Below are positions 1-14,226 of a stretch of 64,000 nt of DNA, piece by piece. The position numbers and the translations under genes are program-made. The first letter of the stretch is position 1, and each line of letters opens with the position of its first letter. Under the pieces are notes generated by a model, which was not told the DNA's origin, made no database searches, and saw nothing but the letters and a program-made list of their open reading frames with translations. Source of the DNA: Paguma larvata (Eukaryota > Chordata > Mammalia > Carnivora > Viverridae); NCBI GenBank assembly GCA_030068075.1, contig CM057834.1, forward strand, positions 92,273,119 through 92,337,118, in the 5' to 3' direction.

Positions 1-35
1 CCCGCACCCGCTCTGTCCTTGGCATTGTCTCTCAC

Positions 36-249
36 CCAGCTTGTAATATGGGGCGCGCACAGCCGTCTTGATGGTGACAGGTATGGGGCCCAGTTTGCTG
101 CCTCTCGGCACGATCACATAGAGGAGGCCGCCCCAGAGGCAGGAGACCGACCGCGTGGTCCTGTCCATGAAGCACTCGTGAGTCACCACAGGGGCTCGGG
201 ACAGTGTTTTGGCCTTGAGCAGGTTATCAGTGTGGCAGCCAACCTGTAC
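36..249 (-). CDS. TCAF2: TCAF2 coding exon 4
   Basis: A 214-nt exon with acceptor CCGCAG|GTACAG and donor CTGG|GTGAGAG. It encodes [20 protein letters not shown], then [20 protein letters not shown] and APYYKLG. It is intact and in frame with the previous exon. Positions 1-35 are the start of the next intron, after which the gene leaves the window. Confidence 0.94.
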
Positions 250-3200
250 CTGCGGGGGAGAGTCCAGCATGTGTAGCAGGAACTAGGTCTCTGTGGTATA
301 TGTGTGGGGGGCCCCGTGTGTGATGGCTGGATGGCAGGTACCTGACAAACACCAGCTTCCCCCTCTGTGAGCTACACGTGAAACCTGTGAAGTTTTAGTC
401 GTTCAGCAGCCATAGGACCGAACGGTATGTGGAATCATTCTTCTGGTGGTTTAAACAGCCCAACTGTGGGCCGTCACCAGACAGACCAGGCACCACAACC
501 CTGAGGCAGAGACTGACTGTGCCCTGCAGTGTCTCTGTATCAGGTGGAACCCTGGGCCTCGTGTCCGGGCCTACACGGTGTGGTGGTTTCAACACCAGGA
601 TGAGCCGGATGGGGTCCTGGGCCACCCTTTGTGCACAGAGGGGGCCAGCCGTCCTGAGGCGGTGAGATCTGGCCCCAGGCAGGAGGGCTGCTTCTCGCTT
701 CCCACCTTGTCCAGGGCCCCCCTTTCTGGTCACGTGGGTTGAGGGTTGTTTGTTCAGAGTCCTGGGGTTGCCTCTCTTAGGTGGAACATGAGCAAGCACC
801 AGAAAGGAGGCAGACCCAGAAGACCTCCTGACTGGTAGCACATGACCCTGAGGGTTGAGGCAGGACAATGTTAATCCTGCCTGTAGGGCCTACTTGTGTG
901 AGTGACCAGGTGACCCACACCCTCAGGGGTCAAGGTAATGACGTAAAATGCAGAAAGGGCGTGTGCTGTTGGCAAAGTGGGTGAGGTTCCCGGGGCCCCT
1001 CACGTCCCTGTGGGGAAGTAAAATCACCACACGTGGAAATGCGAGCGCGTAGGTTTGAGTTCTAGACCTGATAGTAGCTCTGGTATCTCAGTTGCTCCTT
1101 TAGGCTCCCTGAAATAGAGCTCCTTTGTCTATGAAATCTGTGAAATGGGCAGAACAATCCCTTCCTGGCCTCCTGGGAACCCTGCCGAGAGCTGAGGAAA
1201 ATCATGCAACTCTGTGGTTTGGGGTGTCGGCAGTGGGTGCTCTGGTCTTACCCTCAGGCCGGCATGGGCCGCAGCTTCGGACAGCGAGACTTCTGCAGTG
1301 TGTCCGTGCGGGAGGTAGAGCCCAGTACTCACCCAGCAATCACCGTTGCCTGACAAAAGTCATAGGAAGGGCTGAGTTTTCATCCACCTGACTCTACTGC
1401 ACCCTGGAGCCTCCCTGCACCCTGGGCCCCTCCCATAGGTACAGCCACTGCCCTGCAGACCTCAGCTCACCCATGCTTCCCACATGCATCCTCCCAAAAC
1501 CCTTAGTGGAACCCCAACCCTAATTCCCCGAAGCACGTGATAGAAAATGACCCTTGCCCACTGGAGCTTAGGTACCTGCGGTGTCCTGTGAGCCCGGGGA
1601 GCCCCCCCACCCCCCAATCCCCAGGTTCTGATGCACTAGGCACTCTCCTCGCTCCGTACCTGGGTTGCTGCCATCGATCTCCACAGTGATGGGGTGATCT
1701 GAGGGGGACAGATGGGAGCCACAGGGCCACTTTCCAAGCCCCTGTACCAGCTGGGAGCAGTCCGTCCCAGCGTGTGCCAGCTCCGTGGCCAGGCAGAGCA
1801 CCACAGCTTCTTGGGAATCGCCAGCCACTGGGTGCTCCCGGCTCACAGCTGGAAGGCCCGACTGACACAGTATCTTCCTCAGGAGTCGGTGCAAGGACAT
1901 GTAAGCCGGGACCCCCTCCGCAGGAATCCGTAGGAAGGCTGCCCCGTCTGCCCCCAGCTTTGCCAGCCAGTGCTTTTCCAAGTTCCCAGCACCATGGTTC
2001 AGCGTAGCCTGGAATTTGGACAGTGCCTTGTGGAGGTGGTAGCTCCTCATCTCAGGGGTAGGGACAGGGAAGCAGCCTGGATCCAGAGTCTGAGCCAGGA
2101 TGCTGAGGCCAAAGCGGTTGAGGATGATGTTACCGGGGAAACTGGCCAGAGTGGAGCAGCCTGGGTTCTGGGAGGCCCACCACCAGGCCTGGCCCCCGAT
2201 CAGCAAGCCCCCACCCTCAGCCACGAACTCCTGTAGCTGCTTGGCCTCCTCGTCACTGTAAGCCACGCAGCAGTAGACACACAAGTCACGCGTCAGGTGG
2301 GGCTGCAGACTGCACTCCAGGCCGTGCTCCGACAGGAGGGTGCACAGGTTTTTCAGACCCGTGTTCACCCCAAATTTGCCTGTCTGGCCTCTGGCCAGCC
2401 AGCGCACAGCATTGAGCAAAAAGGGCCCCATCTTGGGAGCATGGAGCATGTCCTCGTGGGCAGTGAGGACTACCCGGCCCCGGCCATAGTGGGCGGCTGC
2501 CAGGAAGCAGCCGAGCGAGGCGTCTAACCCCAGCGGGAAGGCCAGGGCCCCGTGCACCAGCAGCTGCGAGGGGACTCCCCCTGTCTCGATGTCCAGCTCT
2601 GAGATCCCTTCCAGGAGCTGCTGCTGATCCCGCCTGAGATCCTCCTCGCACCTGGAGAGTCACAAGGGGAAAGAGGGGCTACAGTCAGTCCCAGAAGCAT
2701 CGAAACAAGCTCCTAGACAGGGAGATCTGTGTGTGGGTGCGGAGGGCACGGTTCCTGCCAGCCTCTTGGCTCTGACCAATAACCTCTACGGCTCGAGGGT
2801 GGAATACCTTTTACCGTATCGAATCTAAGGCATATGTTTTCACCTTTGAACAACTAACTGATGGCACATCACTGTGGCAGTTTGACTCTTACTTCCTGAC
2901 ACAAAAATGGTGCTTATCTTATAACTGACTTTGTCACGGATTTGATGAAATGCTGAGGAGAGAGATCGTGGCCGTATCTGTACATCTTAAATCCACGTTC
3001 TCCAAATAAACACCTCCAGGAGTTCTTCCCATGTTAGTCAACTGGGTGTTGAATATTCTGGCTTGAATTTCATGTCTTTCTATGTAATTAAACATACACC
3101 TAAGTTAGAAAAAAAAACAGTCCATTTTTCCTAGAGAAAGTAGTCCTAGTGTATTTCTTAGAGCTAATTTTCTGCCAGAGAAAAAGCTGGAAAAAACATC

Positions 3201-6200
3201 AAATTGCTAATTGACCTAAGATTTATACACACACACTTTAAAAATTCTCAAATATAGTGAGAGTATCACTTTTTATTGAGAAATGATCTAAATGTAATAA
3301 AGTAAAAAAACGTTTTGTAATCAAGATTTTTTTAAACCCAATTTGTAGATACTGTACATATCAAACAACAAGACATGGTTTAAATAAGTTATGATTACCT
3401 GTAGGTGGCATACATATGGTAATTAAAATAATTATTCCATAATATTGGAAAATGCTTAATGGGAAAAATTTAAAAATCAAATCCCAAGATACTGTGCCCT
3501 AAATAAGCCAAATTTTGTGAAACAAAGCACCAAAATGAAAAAGCAAATAGAAAACATAAAACCAGACCTAGAGGCAGAATCTATAGCATATTTATCACAA
3601 CATCTTCAGTGACCATCGTGGCTAGTGAGATTATAGGTGATTTTAATTATCTTTACAACACTTTATTGTCTCGTAATAAAAATCAAATGTTGTTAAAAAG
3701 TAGTTTATTCATTTATGTGGAAAAAGATTATTGAAAAAGTACCTCTTGCACAACTTCTCCTTAATTTCTCTTCAGCATAAAGGGGAGATTAAAAAAACTG
3801 GCATTAATCATACCAAAAAAATGGCATTAACATACCATGGCTTGCTATTTATTAGGTAAAAACAACAGGTAAATCCATGAGAATTAACATGGACAGACGT
3901 CCAGAACATTCTGCTGAGCAAAAATATTTGCGAAATAGCAGAACTCGGGGATGTAATTATATGAGACAAAAATAAAACAAAATTAATATGTGTCAATATA
4001 TATGTCAAAAAAGGATAAAACCACAATAAACTTTCAGATCGTGGGATTAGAAAGGGCTGGTATCGGAACAGATGGTCAAAGGGGGTTTTGCCTCATTGGT
4101 GGTTTTTTTCTTTTCAAATAAGGAGAATGTACAATGTAATTTCTCTGGTAATTAAAAATTAAATTTTAAATTTTAAATGCTAAGGTAACTGCTGGAAAAA
4201 TAGAAATAAAATACATAATCTCCAAACGTGTTTGGGACTTTAAGGAATAGAGAACACCTAGTCAAAAAAGGAATGCAGAAAGAAACTAAGAAAGCATAAA
4301 AACAGAAAATAAGAAAGAAGGCAAGCGGAAGAGATAACACTGAAATCATCACTCTATATAAATGGGTTAAATTTCTATATGAAAAGACAAAGCTTCTTAG
4401 CTTGGGTTAAAAACATCAAGCTATGACTGCTTGCAAAAGACATACTTGAAACTTAGAAGTTATGAAAATGAGGAAATCTATGAATCAACAAAACCATAGT
4501 GAAAAGACACAACAAAAAGAAAGCAGAAATGTCGGTATTAATATGAGATGCAGCTGAATTCAAAGAGGAAAGATTTAAAATACACCAAGCGAATATCTTC
4601 CATGGGTGAATGTTAAACATTACCAAAGATACAGTTTTCATCAATTTTTAGGGTCCTAAAAACAAAGTGCTGAGACAAAAACTTCCCACAAAGCAAATTA
4701 GAATTCGATGAACTCATAATTGCATTTGGGATGGTAAAGGATCTGTCAGCATCCAATGGGTGAGTTCCTTTAAAAAAAATAAGGACAGAGATGATTTGAG
4801 CAGAATGAGAAACATGCTTGATCAGAGAACACTGGTTCAATATCTCCCAGACACTGAGGATGCTAGAGACAGAGCCTCGGATGCCATAGTCTACCAATTT
4901 GTGGCACAAATAGAAGGGGAAAAGCAGCCTTTCTTAAACGTGATCCATTAAATAACATACCAGTTTCACACAAGCACATGCACAGATGAGCAAATTAGAT
5001 GATCTGCATCAGGCTTTTAAGAGCAGTAGCGACCTCAGTCCAGAGGCGGGAGGATGGGGATGGCAGTGTGGGATGAAAGACAACCTACTATGCTGTAGGT
5101 ATTTCTCTGTCATCTGTATGTTTTTGACAATAAGCTTGAATTCCTTTTGAAGTAGTTTTGTAAAAAGATGGGATGTTTCTCAAAAGACGAAGGCAGGCAG
5201 GCAGGAAGAGCTAGCACAGTAGACGGGACACCATGTAATTCTCCACAGACTGTTTGACAGTGTTGTAAGGGCAGTATTCATGATCTCAGATATCTGTTTA
5301 CCAATATTTAAATCTTATACTATCGACATTACTGAAGTATGGAAAGTAATGAATGTAGCTATTGCTTAACGAAACTTAATATATACTAGGCATTCACATG
5401 TATGGATTATCTCTTTTATCAGTATGATATGCCCGAAGTACATTATTCTCACTTCACAAATGAGGCTTAAAAAGTTAAGCAGCTTGGGGCGCCTGGGTGG
5501 CTCAGTTGGTTAAGTATCTGACTTTGGGTTGGGTCATGATCTCGCAGTTTGTGAGTTCTCATCCCGCGTTGGGCTCTGAGGAGCCTCCTTCGGATTCTGT
5601 GTCTCCCCCTCTCTCTGCCCCTCCCATGCTCATGCTCTGTCTTTGTCTCTCGATAATAAACAAAAACCTTAAAAAAATTAAAAAAAATAGTTAAGCCCTT
5701 TGCTCCATGGTTCTTAGCTAATAACTGGCAGGGACAGGAAGCAAATCCAGGGTGGTTTGCCTCTAGCCGATGTCCACACAGTAGAAACTCTCCTTCAATT
5801 GCTTGAGCCTTTGGATTAAGCCCACAAGTGGGTATATGACAATCAACACATATAGTTTGTGCAAAGGAGGCTTAAAATAGATGTGAAGGTGCAAATAATA
5901 CTGCATTTATGAAAAATGAAACACATGTGTTCCCTTAGAGCTGACAGCGCAAGAGGCACTGAGGAAGAAGAGAAGCGAGAGGTGATGGTGTTGAGGTAAT
6001 CTACCAGGTCACACCGAAGCAGACAGGTAGTACGTGCGGTGGTTTTTGTTTGCTTTGTTTTGTTTTGTAAGTAGGCTTTACACCCAGTGTGGAGCCCAAA
6101 ACAGGGCTTGAACTCACCCTGAGATTAAGACCTAAGTCGAGATCAAGAGTCAGATGCTCAACTGACTGAGCCAGGAACCCTATGTAATGGTTTTCAGAAT

Positions 6201-9200
6201 GCAGCTTAAAGAACCTCACAATAATGACAGCTATGAAGAGAGGGCTCAGTGGGAAGTGAGCCACTGTCCCCTTAACCATACATTGGCCTTCCCTATCCTA
6301 TTCCTCATGGTGCCTAAACGACTTATTTTTCCTGAGGTGTTTGGCTCTTAATTTGTCTTCTTCGCTCTTAAATGCCCCTTTTCATCTCATTCTCTTACTT
6401 GTTTGATTCAACATATATTTTTGGAAAGTTCTAAATAGAGCTTTTATAGCCTGAAACATTCTCAGGGAATCTGCTTCTGTTCACTGGGTCGCATGTTTCT
6501 TCCACGCCTGATTGATCTTGCCGTCTTTCCATATTAAATTTCTGTCTCTTCTGTATTTCCCTTCTAAATTTATTAGTGTTTTTATAGAGTTGTTGTATGG
6601 ATTTTTTCCCAGTTAGCTGGCACAGATCTCTTGCATGCTCTGAAACAGTTCGGTTCAGTTCTCCTTCATGTGCTCCGGGACCCGTTTGTCTGTACACACA
6701 CCCCACATCTGTCCACCTTCCCAGGTTATATGGAAGGAAGTTGGTATATTGCCGTTTTCCACTTTCGTGTCGCCTCAGGTTTGTACCATGAAACATAGTT
6801 ACCTGGGCCTCCCGCTGTCCTTGCTGGGGGCTAGTCTTTGCACTTTTGGGGACGGAAGCCAATGCCTACTCCACCCACTCAGGTGTGGAATGCACCTGAG
6901 GGGTTCCACCCACCACTGTCGATGGACTCTGCTCTCACCAAATCCTGAAGTAGCTCTGTGGCTTTGATATACTCATCCATGTGTTCATCTCCTAGGATAT
7001 GAGAAGGCATTAATGATAATTCTTGGATTTGTGGTGTTAGCTTTTTTCTTGCGTCTGGGATGGGGGCAGTGTCAGCACATGGCACATACTGTGCCACACA
7101 TCTGCCATCTGCCAGCCTCAAAACCTTCATCTTCAGCTCTCTACTTAGCATTTTTCATTCACTTGGTCAGATTTGGTGGATGGGGCAGCTCCGGCATCTA
7201 GCCCCATTTCATACAGTCTTTACCTGGAAACTCTTTGGATTGTGGTGAGGGTCAAATGAGAGAACATGAAATCTTCAGAAGATGCATAAGCTGCTGGGTT
7301 CTGTTTACTTTCATATGAGCAATTCCTAATATATTCTAGACCTTCGAGCTTATGCTACATGTAAATGTCATGAGCTGTTGTTCCCAGAGTAACGTTTTCC
7401 CTAGACTCTTCTCTGTCTTTGTAAAAAATTAGCCAGTGCCTTTGCCAAGGGAATTAAAAGCAAAGATGAACTATTGGGACCTCATCAAGATAAAAAGCTT
7501 CTCTGCACAGCAAAAGAAACAACCAACAAAACGAATAGGCAACCAACGGAATGGGAAAAGATCATCGCAAATGACATATCGGATAAAGGACTAATATCTA
7601 AAATTTATAAAGAACTTACCAAACTCCACACCCGAAAAACAAACAACCCAGTGAAGAAATGGGCGGAAGATATGAATAGACACTTCTCCAAAGAGGACAT
7701 TCAGATGGCCAACAGACACATGAAACGATGCTCAATGTCATTCATCATCAGGGAAATACAAATCAAAACCACACTGCGATACCACCTCACACCAGTCAGA
7801 GTGGCTAAAATGAACAAATCAGGAAACTATAGATGCTGGCGAGGATGTGGAGAAGTAGGCACCCTCCTACACTGTTGGTGGGAATGCAAACTGGTGCAGC
7901 CACTCTGGAAAACGGTGTGGGGGTTCCTCAAAAAAATGAAAATAGAGCTACCCTATGATCCAGCAATAGCCCTGCTAGGAATCTACCCAAGAGACACAGG
8001 AATGCTGATGCATAGGAGCACGTGTACCCCAATGTTCATAGCAGCACTTTCGACAGTAGCCAAATCATGCAAAGAGACCAAGTGCCCATCAATTGACGAA
8101 TGGATAAAGAAGTTATGGTACATATATACAATGGACTACTACGTGGCAATGAGAAAAAATGAAATCTGGCCATGCGTAGCAACATAGATGGAACTGGAGG
8201 GTATTATGTTAAGTGAAATAAGTCAGTCAGAAAAAGACAGATACCATATGTTTCCACGAATAGGTGGACTTTGTGAGACTAAGCAAAAACCAGGGGGAGG
8301 GGAAGAGGGGAAAGGAAAAAAAAGACACAGAGAGGGAGGGAGATAAAACATAAGAGACTCTCAAAGACTAAGAAAAAACTGAGGGTGAGGGGGGTGAGGG
8401 AGGGGGGAAAAGGGGGTGATGGGCATCAAAAAGGGCACATGTTGGGGTGAACACTGGGTGTTATATGTAAACCAATTTGAAAATAAACTATTATAAAATT
8501 AAAAAAAATAATTAGCCAGTGCCTTTGGATCTAACTTTGTTCTTTTTTTTTTTTTTTTTGGATAGAGTGAGAGGGGGAGAGGCGGGGGGGGGGGTGGCGC
8601 GACAGAGGATCCAAAGTGGGCTCTGTACTGACAGCAGCGAGCATGGATATGGGGCTAGAATTCACGAACCATGAGATCATGGCCTGGGCTGAGATCAAGA
8701 GTTGGACCCTCAACCAGATGAGCCTCCCAGGCCCCACCTGACTTTGCATATTAAAGTAACTGCAGTGTCTCCCTCAGTTATATAAGCATGGGTGTGCAGT
8801 CAGCACTTGCCCTTGGGGACAGGACATTGAGAGTATCTTCTGTTGGTTTTTGGAGAAAGCCCTTCCCTTTGGCAAACAGAGCTTTTCCCCTAAGAGGCTC
8901 CAGGGCCTCTGGCAGGATTTGAAGTCAGCGAGTCTGCTGGGTCAGTCCAGGAGCCTTTGACCAAGATCTGCCGGCAGGAAGGTTCCCTAAGAACCTCTAA
9001 GGGGACACCAGGTAAAGGAGGCAGGAATCTGAGCTGAGAGCCTGGGCTCAAAATAATCGTCTTCTTAGACTTTAGAGCTGAACCTGTCGGCCAGCTTCAA
9101 CCTAGTTTTTGGCTGAGCTCCCCTGGCAGAATATTCCTTAACAGGAACTTACCTGTAGGGTTAACACTAGCATAGAGGCCACTCTTTCTCTTTCATGGTT

Positions 9201-11875
9201 TGGGTGTGAATTCACCTGTGTATCCATTACTTTATATCAGGTACAAACATTTGCCGCTCTATACTGTGTTTCACACGGCAGGCGCTGAGAAGAAAGCAGC
9301 AAGCATGACAGGCAAGATCAAGGCATTTGTGCCGCTAATGTTGTGGCTGGGCAGGCGCCAGCAATGCACAGGTCGGGGGTGTGCGGGTTGTGATCACTGA
9401 TGTCGAGGCCATAAATGCAGAAGAGTGACCCTGGGCGATGAGTCCTAGATTCAACAGAGGCATCAGGAAAGATCCTCTGGGGAGGGGGTTTGAGCTTGAA
9501 ACCATGAAAAAGAGGAATAAATTGGTTTTTCAAGAGCTTCCCAGAGTAGGAAGAGAAATTTGAAAACCAGGTTTTAAAATTAACTTTGCCATCGAATTAC
9601 TAGTGTTATTTTTTTTTTTGAGTAACTATATTTGCACTGTCTTGATAAAACTTTTTTTTAAGTTTATTTATTTGTTGTGGGAGAGAGAGAGAATCCCAAG
9701 CAAGCTTCACACCGTCATGTCAGCACAGAGCCTGACGTGGGGCTTAATTTCATGAACTGTGAGATCATGACCTGAGCTAAAATCAAGAGTCAGATGCTTA
9801 ACCTACTGAGCCACCACCCAGGCACCCCCACGAATGTCTTGAAACTTTGTAAAACAAGAAACCTGATGTTACACCTTCAGGTCTTTGAATTTGGGGGATT
9901 AGTAAAATACTTTAAAGATGTGTGTGGCTGATTTATCAGCTATAGCCCCTCCTCGAAATACCCAAATTAAAAAAATGTCTAAGAGAAGAGGGGAAGGAAG
10001 GGAAAAAAAAAAAAGCCACAGAGAGGAAGGAAGACATAACATAAGAGACTCTCAAAGACTAAGAACAAACTGAGGGGAGAGGGGAGTGTGGGAGGAGGGA
10101 GTGTGGGTGATGGGCACAGAGGAGGGCACTTGTTGGGCTGAGCACTGGGTGTTGTATGGAAACCAAATTGACAATAAACTATTCAAAAAAAATGTCTAAG
10201 TACTCAACAAAAGGACACAGTTAAACAAACTGTGGCACATATATTGTGCCTAAAAATTCTCATTAAGATTATTTTTAAAAATAGGAAAATGTTTTTAAGC
10301 AAATACAAACTAGCAGTACATAACAACTAGCAAAAATGATGCATTATGACAGAAGATGTGTAAAGGTCTAAATTTTGTTGGGGACACAAAGAGAAACAAA
10401 ATATTCAGGTATTTCACCATCATGTTGTTATTTCAGTAAAAGTTTTACAAGGAAGGAAAACTGATAACACGGAAAACTTATTTTCATACATTACCTGAAC
10501 ATTCCCAACACTTGTGCTGGTCAATCAAGTCTAGACTTCAGTTAAACACTACTGTAGGCCCAGAGCCCAAAACAGTGTCTACAATGTCACAGTCTCGCAG
10601 CAAATTTTACCTGAGTGAAAGAATGGACTGACAGGTTCGAGAAAGAGGGAAGGAAATCTGATATGGGAAGGAAATTTGCTACTTTATCCATTTTGTTGCC
10701 GCATTAATAAAATATATAAAACATGAGGTCAAAGAAAGAATCGTAGTGTAATTTGAGGAAAATTGTTCTATCGTGTAAGGGTTTATAAAAAGGCAGAGAA
10801 GTGATACAAAAATTGTTTTCAGGTTACAATTATAGACAATTTGGAGATAACAGAAATGTTTAAAGAAGAAAATAATAATCACCTATTAACTTTAGCAATA
10901 CACCATTAATACTTGGTTTTATTTTCTATCTGTGTACACATGTCTTCACAAATTTGGCATCATTTGAATATAGTTTGATATATTAATTTGTCTATTGTAT
11001 CAGTATTTTCTTACTCCTTTAATCAATAAATCTTTAAGGAGTTGAAGAGTAAGATATACCATAATAATTTAAGCAATATTCCATTTATTAGACACTTAGA
11101 GTTTTCCCAGTGTTTTACTTACTAGCGAAAATACCATTAAAAAATTTGCTACTGGGGCGCCTTGGTGGCTCAGTTGGTTAAGCATCTGATTTCGGCCCAG
11201 GTCGTGATCTCACTGTTCAGAGTTTGAGCCCCACGTCAGGGTCTATATTGATAGCTCAGAGCCTGGGCCTGCTTCAGATTCTGTGTCTCCTCTCTCTCTG
11301 CCCCTCCCCCGCTCACGGTCTGTTTCTCTCTCTCAAAAATAAACAAAACTTGAAAAAAATTTATTTTTAATTTGCTACTAAATATTTGCCCCATAGTCCA
11401 ATTTCTCCTTTCCAATCCTTCCATCTTCCCTTCTCCCACAGGTGGTGATTTGGAAAGTCCCTCCTAGTAAACTTTCTGCTTACTGTCTCAGTCTTTGAGT
11501 TCGGTTCCTGGGGAACCCAATTATGGGAAAGTTGGTAATGTTTAGCAAAAATTACATCTGCATTTCTCCTTTGACTCAGCAATCTCATGTCTAGTGATAT
11601 GGCAGAAATATGTAGATATATGCACATAGGCATTTATTGCAATATAGATGAAATAGTAAGAATACTGGAAAAAAATTTTAAATACTAAAAACTCAAATGT
11701 CTGTCAGTAAAAAACTAACTGAATAAACTATACTGCATCCATACATTTTAATAAAACATATAGTGCATACCTATTGGCTGTTATGGAGCCATATCCAGAA
11801 AACAATGTTGTGAAAAAAGTAAGGTGGAGAAAAATATGTATTGTATACAATTTCTCTTTTCAAGACAAAGGACAC

Positions 11876-11908
<33 letters not shown>

Positions 11909-14163
11909 CATACATAAACTAACAATGGAGTAAAAGTGATTTTTCAAAAAAGGGAGAAAAGAAAGTTATATAAAGGAACAGGGATAGGATTTTGGCTTCT
12001 TAATATTTTACTTTAGATCCACATAGCTATGCTACATTATTAAAAAATAATTGACCAAAGCAATTCCAAACAGCAAAAGTAAAATACCCAAATGAATCTA
12101 CCTGTGTTTCTACTTAGTGGTATCACCACAAAGAGAAGAACTAGTCTAAGTGACTTTAAAGGATGGTAATTTGACTTTATATACCTCATAAAATATATCC
12201 TAAGGATGCAAGGAACTGAAAATAATCTTTAACTGTGCTGGTAGTACCGTTATTTTGCAACTGTTATGTGTGTCTTGTGGGATAAAGCAAATGAGTTATT
12301 AGGGTGCTTTGTTTCAGAACCAGGATTTTTCACGTGCATCATGGGGCAAAAAGGAGGCAGATGGAAGATCAGTGAAGGGAAATAAAACCCTGTAGCTCTG
12401 AAGTTGAATTTGAAGCATCAGAATGAACTCCTGATGTATTTGCCTTTTCAAAATACTTATTTCTTAGCTCTGCCCACTCAAAAGGGTAGGAAACAATGAT
12501 TAACCCAAGAGCAGTGAGCACACCAATCTCTGGCTCCTAAGTACCATTTCCCACTCAAAGGAATAAAGGCTTTATGGAGAAATGGCTGACGTTGGGTCTG
12601 GGGCAGGCAATGTGTAACATGAGGCTGAAACAAGGAAGCCCATTAAGGCTGGGTCATAAAGTTTCAGTTCGGCTTGAATAGGCTCACAATGGCCAAACAC
12701 AAGATGGCCGACAGAGCTACTTTATCAATAGCGCTGATAAAGGGAATAATTGGAACACATTTATTATGAGTGTTCCAATCCATGAGTTCATAGTGACAAT
12801 TAAAAAATATAAGACACAGAGGAGACCTTTGGAAGATTCTAGAGGCCCAGCTCAGTGCTTTGGAAAATCCAGCATTTATGTGCCTTCCCTAAGCAGACTG
12901 TGCCAGGATAAGTATATAGTAGATGAAGAGAATTACATTTTCATAGAAGTATTCTAAAACTGAATAAAAGAAATGCTAGAATTTTAAACATACCATTTTA
13001 TTTTTTAAGTTTATTTTTATTTCTTTATTTATTTAGAGATAGCAGGTGGGGGAGGGGGAGAGAGAGAGAGAGACAGAATCTCAGGCAGGCTCTGCTCTAT
13101 CAGTGCAGAGCCCAACGTGGGGCTCAAACTCACAAACGGTGAGATCATGACCTGAACCAAAATCAAGAGTCAGACGCTTAACCAACTGAGCCTTTCAGGC
13201 ACCCCTAAATCTACCATTTTATAGCCACTAATAATTAATGGATTGAGGACTAGGCAATGATATTAGTGACTTTTAATATCTCAGTGAGAGAAACAGACAT
13301 TATATTCCATCCTGTGAACATACACACATTACCACTGTTAAAGTGGTCAGGCCAAAAATTCAAACATGAGTCTCATCAAGCCTCTCAACTGGGGATGGGA
13401 AACTTTTCCAGCAGGGTAGATAATAGACGTTAGGCTCGTAGGCGAATGATCTCTACTGATCCTACTCAACTCTGCCATTGTAGCTCAAAAGCAGCCATAG
13501 GCCACACATACACAGATGGGCGTACTGTGTTCCACTGGAACTTTACTTACCAAAACAGGATGGCACAGAGCCTGTGGTTTTCCAGTCCCTGCCATAGAAT
13601 CTAGATCTAGCTTCCAGTGTATAGGACACACAGGGAACAAAGGAATATATTACATGACACCATAAGAATGCTATCTACCAAATTCAGACTGAATGAAACT
13701 GTTTAGGACAAAGTGCCTAATTTCTTTAATGAAAAAAACCAGAACCAAAAAGAAAGCAAGAGATAAAAAGAATTGGAAAGGAAACTCATATGAGATATAA
13801 AAGTCCTATCAATCAGTCAAAATATTTGGGCTTTAATAAATACCAGTTTCAACAAACTTTAAAAAAAAAAAGATAATCATGGAAATAAATGATGCCATTA
13901 AGGAATGACAAGGGTGACTTGTGGTTGTTTTTGAAAGAGTTTATGTATTTAGACATACATATAGAAACACGATATAATGGGGGCACCTGGGTGGCTCAGT
14001 TGGTTGAGCAGCTAGCTTTGGCTTGGGTCATGGTCTTGTGGTTTATGAGTTCAAGCACCACGTCAGGCTCGCTGCTGTCAGAGCAGAGCCAACTTTGGGT
14101 CCTCTGTCCCCTCTGTCTTTTCCCCTCTTTTGCCTGTGCTCTCTCTCTCTCTCTTAAAAAAAA

Positions 14164-14226
<63 letters not shown>

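Noticed and set aside
7474..8187. 237-codon open frame that looks like a host gene
   Set aside because: It is the C-terminal end of LINE-1 ORF2, with L1 3' UTR, A-rich tail and target duplication.
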